Below, piece by piece: positions 1-4,893 of a DNA stretch of 7,726 nt. The stretch lies in assembly GCA_021813875.1 (NCBI GenBank), contig JAKAJF010000040.1, positions 1 through 7,726 on the forward strand, read 5' to 3'. The stretch is from a bacterium (lineage in GTDB: Bacteria > Patescibacteriota > Patescibacteriia > Patescibacteriales > JAKAJF01). The notes beneath the pieces are model-generated. The model was not told where the DNA came from. It did not search any database and was given only the letters and a program-made list of their open reading frames with translations. Every line of letters starts with the position of its first letter. Positions within the stretch are counted from its first letter, which is position 1. Position numbers and translations under genes: made by a program.

Positions 1-2
1 AA

Positions 3-320
3 AATTCTCTCCTGTCAGCCGCCAAGGGCGCCTACCTGGCCGCCATCAAAGAGGCTAATGTCGCTTTCGTGAAAGCCACCAAGGACGCTAAGGCCGCTTA
101 TGCGAGCGCTCTGAAAGCCGCCCGGGCCGATTTGAAGACCGCCCAGGCTACCAAGAATGCCGAGACCATCGCCGCCGCCAAGAAGACTTACAAGGATGCC
201 GCGGCCGCTGCCCGAAAGACCTATCTGGCCGCCAAGAAGGCCGCCGAGGCCAACCTGCGCGCCGCCAAGAAGGCCGCCTTAAGCGCTTACAAGACCGCGA
301 AAGCGGAGGCGAAGAAATAA
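3..320 (+). CDS. Lys/Ala-rich helical protein, 5'-truncated (histone H1-like or coiled-coil)
   Basis: The frame is open from the first full codon at base 3 to the TAA at 318-320, so the true start lies left of the window; the GTG at 69 is internal and the protein already has the same composition before it. About 105 residues are visible. In the last 83, 33 are Ala and 18 Lys, with 3 Arg and only 6 acidic residues, giving a strong positive charge. There are no Pro, Gly or Cys residues in that part, so a long single alpha helix is expected. Tyr and Lys-Ala clusters recur at roughly 11-residue spacing, which fits a hendecad helix (three turns). It resembles histone H1-like tails, LEA-like proteins or TolA-type helical stalks. 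DNA binding is possible from the charge but unproven. Function unknown; that it is a real gene is supported by the terminator 10 bases after the stop. Confidence 0.75.
   Translation, partial: NSLLSAAKGAYLAAIKEANVAFVKATKDAKAAYASALKAARADLKTAQATKNAETIAAAKKTYKDAAAAARKTYLAAKKAAEANLRAAKKAALSAYKTAKAEAKK
228..278 (+). repeat. 18-bp direct repeat with 33-bp period inside the Lys/Ala-rich gene
   Basis: The 18-mer GCCGCCAAGAAGGCCGCC occurs at 228-245 and again, identically, at 261-278. The offset is 33 bases, or 11 codons, so the protein unit A-A-K-K-A-A repeats in register. This fits recent internal duplication of an 11-residue helical unit; other units in the gene are more diverged. Confidence 0.8.
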
Positions 321-330
321 GATTTCTTTA

Positions 331-365
331 AAAACACCCCGGAAGCCCGGGGTGTTTTGTTTTTC
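331..365 (+). terminator. Rho-independent terminator after the Lys/Ala-rich gene
   Basis: A perfect 12-bp stem pairs 331-342 (AAAACACCCCGG) with 347-358, with the loop AAGC at 343-346. It is followed by a G and a T-run (360-364). The six C/G pairs at the top of the stem make it strong. It separates the upstream gene from dnaX, so dnaX needs its own promoter. Confidence 0.9.
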
Positions 366-371
366 AAAATC

Positions 372-400
372 TTGATTTATTTTTGTTTTTTGATTAAAAT
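372..400 (+). promoter_or_regulatory. Probable sigma70-type promoter for dnaX
   Basis: TTGATT at 372-377 (-35-like) and TAAAAT at 395-400 (-10-like) are 17 bases apart, in a very AT-rich stretch directly after the upstream terminator. Initiation would fall near 407, about 45 bases before the dnaX start. This is a consensus match read by eye; AT-rich DNA gives chance matches, but the position between a terminator and an operon is right. Confidence 0.55.
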
Positions 401-410
401 ATATCTATCG

Positions 411-438
411 AAGGAAGTTTATTTTTATAAATTTCCTT
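411..438 (+). promoter_or_regulatory. Hairpin in the dnaX 5' leader, possible attenuator
   Basis: The 11-base arm 411-421 (AAGGAAGTTTA) pairs with 428-438 (TAAATTTCCTT), with one G-U pair and a six-base loop. T6 follows at 442-447, and the dnaX ATG is at 454. If transcription starts near 407, the hairpin is at the extreme 5' end of the message. It contains the only purine-rich, SD-like tract (GGAAG) in the leader. It could act as a weak terminator, as a 5' stabiliser, or by hiding a ribosome site. The stem is mostly A-U, so the structure is modest. Confidence 0.45.
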
Positions 439-453
439 TCATTTTTTAAGCTT

Positions 454-2067
454 ATGGAGACTTTGTATCGAAAATATCGCCCCCAGAATTTTGCCGAGGC
501 CGTCGGCCAGAACCATATCAAGCTGACGCTCGAGCACGAGATCGAGACCGGCAAATTGGCCCACGCCTATCTTTTTTGCGGGCCGAGGGCGGTCGGCAAG
601 ACCACCTTTTCCAGGCTCTTGGCCAAGTCTTTAAATTGCGAGCAGAGGAAAGCGGGGGAGCATGAGCCCTGCAATAAGTGCGCAAGCTGTCTCGATATTA
701 CCGCCGGCAAGAGCCTCGATATCATCGAGATCGATGCTGCCAGCCATACGGGCGTGGAAAATGTCCGCGAGAATATCATCGCTTCCGCCCGGGTGGCCCC
801 GGCCAGGTCCAGATACAAAGTCTTTATCATCGATGAAGTCCATATGCTTTCGGTGTCGGCCTTCAACGCGCTCCTGAAGATCATAGAGGAGCCGCCCGCG
901 TTCGTGGTCTTCGTCCTGTGTACGACCGAGATCCATAAAGTCCCGGCCACCATCATTTCCCGCTGCCAAAGATTTGATTTTAAACGCATCAGCGTCAGTG
1001 ATATCGTCAGGAAGCTCGAATATATCACCAAGACCGAAGGCATAAAGATAAAGAAAGAGATCCTGGAAGCTATCGCCAGACATTCGGAAGGACACATGCG
1101 TGACGCCGAAAGCCTCTTGGGCCAAGTCGTCTCGATCGGCGGCAATGAGATCAGCCAGGAAGAGGCCGATCTGGTCATTCCGAGAAGCGACTGGGGGGAA
1201 GCCGTCAACCTGCTCGGACTTTTGAGCAAGAAAGATACGGCCGGCGGCATCAGGCTGGTCAACAAGTTGCTGGACGAAGGTTTGGACTTGAAAGTCTTTT
1301 TGTCGGATGCTATCGAACTTTTGAGGAAGCTCCTTTTGGTCAAGATCAATCCGGGCCTTTCGGAAAAATTGGGCCTGGAGCTGGGCGAGAGCCTGGAATT
1401 GAAGATGAACGAGATCAGTAAGGAGTTATCTTTAGAGGTGATAATTTCCGCTTTGGAAGAATTCATCCGGGCCAAGAACGAATCGAAGACGAGCGGCATC
1501 CAGCAGCTGCCGGTCGAATTGGCTTTGGTACGCCTGAGCCTTGCCGGCCAGACTCATGCCTTCGTGAAGGAGGTTTTCGCGCCCGTCCCAGCCCCGAAGG
1601 GCGCCTTCAAACCGGCCGTCCCGGCCGTGTCCGCGGCTCCGTCCAAGCCGGCCTCCAAGCCGGGGGGGGTCTTGAAAAAAGAAAATATTCTGGCAAAATG
1701 GAATGAGGTCCTGGCGAGCGTCAAGAAATACAACCACTCCCTGTCTTTCATCTTGCGCGTCTGTCAGCCCAAAGATATCGACGGCAACCAGGTCTGCCTG
1801 GCTTTCAAATACAAGTTCCATAAGGACCGCATCAACGAGCCCGGCATCAGGGCAATCGTCGAGAAAGTCTTTAACGAAGTCTATGGCCTGCCCTTGACAG
1901 TCGAGGCGGTTATCGATGAAAATATGGAAGTGGCCGATAATAGCGATGAAATCTCCGTACAGCCGGCCGCCCAGGGGCAGACGGATGCCGAAGGGAAGAA
2001 GGAAGGAGATAATAGTGAAATAATCGATAACCTCTTAAAGACTTTCGGCGGTAAAATAGTGGAGTAG
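454..2067 (+). CDS. dnaX: DNA polymerase III subunit gamma/tau
   Basis: This is the clamp-loader ATPase, which loads the sliding clamp on primed DNA and organises the replisome. All hallmarks are visible in 537 residues: the N-terminal L-Y-R-K-Y-R-P-Q signature; Walker A G-P-R-A-V-G-K-T (43-50); zinc-binding Cys62, 73, 76 and 79; Walker B with I-I-D-E (125-128); the S-R-C arginine-finger motif (169-171); and sensor 2 M-R-D-A (215-218). The collar helices run to about 370. A Pro/Ala linker (about 374-405) leads to a small C-terminal domain (about 407-490) and an acidic tail. It is shorter than E. coli tau (643). The start at 454 is fixed by the conserved N terminus; no Shine-Dalgarno site lies close to it. 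Slippery G8 and A6 runs at 1662-1680 may allow a 417-residue gamma form. The next gene starts 4 bases after the stop. Confidence 0.97.
   Translation: METLYRKYRPQNFAEAVGQNHIKLTLEHEIETGKLAHAYLFCGPRAVGKTTFSRLLAKSLNCEQRKAGEHEPCNKCASCLDITAGKSLDIIEIDAASHTGVENVRENIIASARVAPARSRYKVFIIDEVHMLSVSAFNALLKIIEEPPAFVVFVLCTTEIHKVPATIISRCQRFDFKRISVSDIVRKLEYITKTEGIKIKKEILEAIARHSEGHMRDAESLLGQVVSIGGNEISQEEADLVIPRSDWGEAVNLLGLLSKKDTAGGIRLVNKLLDEGLDLKVFLSDAIELLRKLLLVKINPGLSEKLGLELGESLELKMNEISKELSLEVIISALEEFIRAKNESKTSGIQQLPVELALVRLSLAGQTHAFVKEVFAPVPAPKGAFKPAVPAVSAAPSKPASKPGGVLKKENILAKWNEVLASVKKYNHSLSFILRVCQPKDIDGNQVCLAFKYKFHKDRINEPGIRAIVEKVFNEVYGLPLTVEAVIDENMEVADNSDEISVQPAAQGQTDAEGKKEGDNSEIIDNLLKTFGGKIVE
2061..2064 (+). 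promoter_or_regulatory. Shine-Dalgarno site of the zinc-ribbon gene
   Basis: GGAG at 2061-2064 lies 7 bases before the ATG at 2072 and overlaps the last codons of dnaX. It is one of only two convincing Shine-Dalgarno sites in the window and supports the short reading frame as a real, translationally coupled gene. Confidence 0.65.
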
Positions 2068-2071
2068 AGAT

Positions 2072-2224
2072 ATGGCCATAAAGCCAAAATGCGATAAATG
2101 CAGGAAAGAATTAAAAGAATTTGGCGGAATCCTCTTGAGTCCGCCAAAGAAAAGGATGGTCAAGAAATTCCATTTATGCCCTGCATGTTATGGTGAAATT
2201 TCGCGGGGGATAGACAAAAAATAA
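2072..2224 (+). CDS. Small zinc-ribbon protein (50 aa)
   Basis: This short frame starts at ATG 2072, 4 bases after the dnaX stop, and ends with TAA 2222-2224. The 50 residues carry two Cys pairs, C-D-K-C (7-10) and C-P-A-C (36-39), spaced as in a four-Cys zinc ribbon, with a basic middle (K-K-R-M-V-K-K, 26-32) and a F-G-G-I-L-L-S-P-P segment (17-25) between them. Four Cys in 50 residues arranged as two CxxC knuckles is unlikely by chance, and GGAG sits 7 bases before the start. Its place between dnaX and tRNA-Gln suggests a nucleic-acid-related role, but no specific function can be read from the sequence. Composition is more AT-rich than dnaX. Confidence 0.8.
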   Translation: MAIKPKCDKCRKELKEFGGILLSPPKKRMVKKFHLCPACYGEISRGIDKK

Positions 2225-2228
2225 ATAT

Positions 2229-2299
2229 TGCGGGATCGTCTAATGGTAGGACAACGGATTCTGGCTCCGTTTATCTAGGTTCGAATCCTGGTCCCGCAG
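2229..2299 (+). tRNA. tRNA-Gln (anticodon CUG)
   Basis: A full cloverleaf can be folded over 71 bases: 7-bp acceptor TGCGGGA/TCCCGCA; D arm with stem GTCT/GGAC and loop AATGGTA; anticodon stem ACGGA/TCCGT with loop TTCTGGC, giving anticodon CTG at the middle (reads CAG, Gln); a 4-base variable loop; T stem CTAGG/CCTGG with loop TTCGAAT. U1-A72 and discriminator G73 are the usual identity elements of bacterial tRNA-Gln. The terminal CCA is not encoded (the genome reads CAA after G73), so it must be added enzymatically. The gene starts 4 bases after the zinc-ribbon stop, so it is probably transcribed with dnaX. Confidence 0.95.
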
Positions 2300-2311
2300 C
2301 AAAATTTTTTC

Positions 2312-2341
2312 AAAAACATCACTGATTAGTGGTGTTTTTTT
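2312..2341 (+). terminator. Rho-independent terminator after tRNA-Gln
   Basis: The stem 2312-2323 (AAAAACATCACT) pairs with 2328-2339 (AGTGGTGTTTTT), with one G-U pair and loop GATT. Its right arm ends in a T-run continuing to 2341. It lies 12 bases after the tRNA and closes the dnaX, zinc ribbon, tRNA unit. Confidence 0.88.
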
Positions 2342-2373
2342 GTCTAAGCAAATAAGAAATTTTTTAAAAAATA

Positions 2374-2382
2374 TGCTAATAT
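2374..2382 (+). promoter_or_regulatory. Extended -10 promoter element before the hydrolase gene
   Basis: TGCTAATAT at 2374-2382 is an extended -10 (TGn plus TAATAT), 20 bases before the ATG at 2403. No good -35 is seen 17 bases upstream, as expected for extended -10 promoters. A 14-base perfect palindrome, ATTTTTTAAAAAAT (2359-2372), lies directly upstream and could be an UP-like or operator element. The transcript leader would be only about 14 bases. Confidence 0.45.
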
Positions 2383-2402
2383 GAATATATCCTTACTGTT
2401 AA

Positions 2403-3146
2403 ATGATTATGAAAATTATAGAAACAAAAAGTTTTGAATTGGCAACAATCTCAAGGGGTGATATAAATTCGCCCAAGATTGCATTATTACTACCGGGCCA
2501 GCTCGATACTAAGGATTATGCCCACATGGCTAACCATGTTGATTTTCTTGCGAATAAAGGTTATTACGCTCTTTCATTTGATCCGCCGGGAACATGGGAT
2601 AGTCCTGGCAGTATAGATTTGTATACAATGACTAATTATGCAAAAGCCATCAATGAGCTAATTGAATTCTTGGGAAACAGGCCGACAGTTCTTATGGGGC
2701 ATAGCAGAGGAGGCAGTATGGCGATGTTGGTAGGACCGGATAATCAATACGTAACTCACATTATAGCGGTTATGTCCAATATCGCGCCAAGTAAGCTCCA
2801 AGTAGGCTACTCAAAAGATGAGATAAAGGAAAATGTTAAAATCTCATACAGGGATATGCCCCCCAATGACAAGGTAAATAAGAAGAGGTTTGATCTCCCG
2901 CTTAACTATTTTAAGGACGCAGCTAAGTATAATATCATCGATGGTCTGAAAAATTGTTCAAAACCAAAATTATTTTTTTATGGCACAGAAGATATATTAG
3001 TAAAACCGGAAAGCGTCAAGGCGACTTATGATGAGGTTATAGAACCCAAGGCTATACACGAATTAAAATCCGACCATGACTATAGGTATCATAAAAATAT
3101 AATCGAAGAGGTAAATAATGTCGTATGGGATTTTTTATCCTGGTGA
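2403..3146 (+). CDS. Alpha/beta hydrolase family protein
   Basis: This 247-residue protein has the alpha/beta hydrolase fold pattern. The nucleophile elbow is G-H-S-R-G-G with Ser101. The likely acid is Asp197 in Y-G-T-E-D after a beta strand (K-L-F-F-Y), and the likely base is His225 in S-D-H-D-Y. The strand-turn A-L-L-L-P-G (27-32) is where the oxyanion hole usually forms. No signal peptide is present, so it is likely cytoplasmic. The substrate is unknown; esterase, lipase-like or acyl-transfer activity are all possible. Start could be ATG 2403 or ATG 2409; neither has a Shine-Dalgarno site. The gene is markedly AT-rich (15 G+C of 60 in 2941-3000, against 41 of 60 in 4141-4200), suggesting horizontal acquisition. 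The nitroreductase follows 15 bases later. Confidence 0.85.
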   Translation: MIMKIIETKSFELATISRGDINSPKIALLLPGQLDTKDYAHMANHVDFLANKGYYALSFDPPGTWDSPGSIDLYTMTNYAKAINELIEFLGNRPTVLMGHSRGGSMAMLVGPDNQYVTHIIAVMSNIAPSKLQVGYSKDEIKENVKISYRDMPPNDKVNKKRFDLPLNYFKDAAKYNIIDGLKNCSKPKLFFYGTEDILVKPESVKATYDEVIEPKAIHELKSDHDYRYHKNIIEEVNNVVWDFLSW

Positions 3147-3161
3147 TTTAAGATAATTATC

Positions 3162-3833
3162 ATGAGTCGACAAAGACAAAAAAGAGAAGAAGTCTTAAGA
3201 GTTATGAATTTTCGTCATGCTTGTAAAGAGTTTAACCCGACCCAAAAGATTTCTGACGAAGATTTTAAAATAATTTTGGAGGCCGGCCGGTTGTCTCCAA
3301 GCTCTTTTGGCATGGAACCTTGGAAATTTTTAGTTTTGCAGAATGTGGATTTGCGGGAAAAGATCCGGCCATTCTGCTGGGGAGCGCAAAAGCAATTACC
3401 AACCGCCAGTCACTTCGTCGTCCTGCTGGCTCGCGCCGGGAAAGATATGCGGTCCGATTCCGAGTATATCAGGGAGACCATGGCGGAGCTTCATAAAAGC
3501 CCGCCTGAAGTTGTCGCGGCCAGGAGAGAAAAATTGGAAGATTTTCAAAAAAATGATTTTAAGCTTCAAGATGAAAGAGCTTTGTTCGATTGGGCTTGCA
3601 GACAGACCTACATCGCCTTAGGCAATATGATGACCGTGGCCGCGTTTTTAGGTATCGATTCCTGCCCCGTAGAAGGCTTCAATCGGGAGCGGGTCGAAGA
3701 GATATTGGCCGCCGAAGGCGCTTTGGACAGAAAACATTTCGGCATCGCTTGCATGGCGGCCTTCGGCTATCGGATCGCCGCCCCCAAACCGAAGCTCAGA
3801 AGAGGCCTTGAGGAAGTTTCGCAAATAATCTAA
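3162..3833 (+). CDS. Nitroreductase-family NAD(P)H-dependent flavin oxidoreductase
   Basis: This 223-residue protein matches the FMN-dependent nitroreductase fold (NfsB-like). Visible are the N-terminal F-R-H-A-C-K-E-F (17-24), where Arg18 would contact FMN; the S-P-S-S-F-G-M-E-P-W-K-F segment (45-56) of the flavin site; the Q-T-Y-I-A-L-G-N helix (148-155); C-P-V-E-G-F (168-173); the G-Y-R strand (202-204); and a C-terminal K-P-K-L-R-R-G-L-E-E-V tail. Such enzymes are cytosolic homodimers that reduce nitro compounds, quinones or flavins; the true substrate cannot be told. ATG 3162 is chosen because the helix before R-H-A is conserved in the family; ATG 3204 would remove it. It lies 15 bases after the hydrolase stop and 5 before the next gene. 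The first 200 bases are AT-rich, the rest GC-rich like the chromosome. Confidence 0.9.
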   Translation: MSRQRQKREEVLRVMNFRHACKEFNPTQKISDEDFKIILEAGRLSPSSFGMEPWKFLVLQNVDLREKIRPFCWGAQKQLPTASHFVVLLARAGKDMRSDSEYIRETMAELHKSPPEVVAARREKLEDFQKNDFKLQDERALFDWACRQTYIALGNMMTVAAFLGIDSCPVEGFNRERVEEILAAEGALDRKHFGIACMAAFGYRIAAPKPKLRRGLEEVSQII

Positions 3834-3838
3834 ATCTT

Positions 3839-4438
3839 ATGAGCTTTATCCATTGGCTGGTCGTCTTGAGCGCGTTGATCAGTGTCGCCGGATCTTCGGC
3901 TTACATCCGCGACACCCTGAAAGGCAAGTCCAAGCCGAACCGGGTGACCTGGTCGATGTGGGCGCTCTCGCCCCTCATAGGCACGGCGGCCGCTCTCTAT
4001 GATCACGCCGATATCTGGGCGACTGTGCGCGTCTTCCTGGCGGGGTTTCTGCCTTTGCTCGTCTTCATCGCCTCTTTCATCAACCCGCGTAGCTATTGGA
4101 AGCTCACTTTATTCGATCTTCTCTGCGGTCTGAGTTCGCTGGCCGCCCTGTTCGTCTGGGCGATGGTCGACTCTCCCGAGCTGGCCATCCTCTTCGCGGT
4201 CCTCGGCGACGGCCTGGCTTCAATCCCTACCATCCGCAAAGCCTGGAGACATCCGGAAACAGAGACCGGACTCGCTTATTTTGCCAGTCTCATAAGCGTC
4301 CTCTTGATCATACCTTCGATACCCAGGTGGGATATCGAAAATTCAGCTTTCCAGATCTATCTCTTGGTGGCCAATTCCTTCCTTCTCTTCGCGGTCTATA
4401 GGAAACGTTGGTCGTCTCTGGCGCAAAGATCGGCCTGA
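3839..4438 (+). CDS. Seven-helix membrane protein, PQ-loop/SWEET-like
   Basis: The 199 residues are mostly hydrophobic. I place seven membrane segments at about 3-23, 36-54, 60-81, 88-110, 112-132, 144-162 and 168-186. The first and fifth end in related motifs: G-S-S-A-Y-I-R-D (18-25) followed by K-G-K-S-K-P-N, and G-L-A-S-I-P-T-I-R-K (125-134) followed by H-P-E-T-E-T-G. This suggests two three-helix halves joined by a single helix, the 3-1-3 plan of SWEET and PQ-loop transporters; that is inference, not a database match. Proteins with a Y-I-R-D, K-G-K-x-K-P signature are recurrent uncharacterised membrane proteins in Patescibacteria, from memory. Transport of a small solute is possible but unproven. 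It begins 5 bases after the nitroreductase stop, with no clear Shine-Dalgarno site, and converges on the DoxX-like gene 8 bases away. Confidence 0.8.
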   Translation: MSFIHWLVVLSALISVAGSSAYIRDTLKGKSKPNRVTWSMWALSPLIGTAAALYDHADIWATVRVFLAGFLPLLVFIASFINPRSYWKLTLFDLLCGLSSLAALFVWAMVDSPELAILFAVLGDGLASIPTIRKAWRHPETETGLAYFASLISVLLIIPSIPRWDIENSAFQIYLLVANSFLLFAVYRKRWSSLAQRSA

Positions 4439-4446
4439 TATCCGGG

Positions 4447-4845
4447 TCAGATCCTTTCATAGGCTTCCAGACCGGCGGCCATGCGCGCCAGAGCGAGCGC
4501 TCCCAGAGCGAGGACGAAATCACGGAGAGCGATGTCGAAATAATCGCCCAGGAGAAAGAGATTGATGATGATGAGCCATAGCCAGATAAAGACGATGTAG
4601 GCGCCGAGCCTGGGCTTCAGGGCGACCAGGAGGCCGGCGATGATCTCGATGACTCCGATACCTCTCATGAAGACCGTGGGTGTGATCGGGAGCAATTTCA
4701 GGAAAACGGGGGAGAGATAGATCTCCCAGGAGGTCAGGATGTCCGTGAATTTATCAAGTCCGGCCACGATCGGTAGGAACACATAACCGGATCTTAAGAG
4801 ATAATAGGCCTGATAGAAATAATTAGTTTTCAGATCGATGGGCAT
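4447..4845 (-). CDS. DoxX-like small membrane protein
   Basis: The 132-residue leftward protein has four likely membrane helices (about 12-31, 56-77, 80-101 and 105-123). The order is that of DoxX-family proteins: a first helix in the Y-Y-L-L-R-S-G-Y-V-F-L-P context followed by G-L-D-K-F; an amphipathic W-E-I-Y-L-S-P segment; a second helix with G-x-x-E-I-I-A-G-L-L (64-73); and a third helix rich in Trp and Ile. DoxX relatives are linked to quinone or thiol redox chemistry at the membrane, but most are uncharacterised. ATG 4845 is the chosen start; the ATG at 4853 is out of frame. It is the only leftward gene between dnaX and gyrB, convergent with the membrane protein (8-base gap) and divergent from the phosphoesterase (48-base gap). 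No terminator is seen at its 3' end. Confidence 0.75.
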   Translation of the reverse strand: MPIDLKTNYFYQAYYLLRSGYVFLPIVAGLDKFTDILTSWEIYLSPVFLKLLPITPTVFMRGIGVIEIIAGLLVALKPRLGAYIVFIWLWLIIINLFLLGDYFDIALRDFVLALGALALARMAAGLEAYERI

Positions 4846-4881
4846 ATTGCCATGTTAGAGGAAAATTGTTAAAAATTGATT

Positions 4882-4885
4882 AGGA
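4882..4885 (+). promoter_or_regulatory. Shine-Dalgarno site deciding the phosphoesterase start
   Basis: AGGA at 4882-4885 lies 8 bases before ATG 4894. The longer in-frame TTG at 4876 has no such site and would place this AGGA inside the coding region, so ATG 4894 is preferred. Confidence 0.5.
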
Positions 4886-4893
4886 ATTTTAAT

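Noticed and set aside
567..1499. A 310-codon open frame on the minus strand opposite dnaX
   Set aside because: It overlaps a certain dnaX and its translation shows no family motif; it is a shadow of dnaX codon bias.
2229..3160. tRNA-Gln as the attachment site of an integrated element carrying the hydrolase
   Set aside because: I found no second copy of the tRNA 3' end downstream in the window and no integrase or transposase.
4439..4446. Terminator between the convergent membrane-protein and DoxX-like genes
   Set aside because: Only 8 bases separate the stops, and I could not find a stem followed by a T-run there.
4876..4893. TTG start giving six more residues to the phosphoesterase
   Set aside because: No Shine-Dalgarno site before TTG 4876, while AGGA lies 8 bases before ATG 4894. 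A TTG start cannot be fully excluded.
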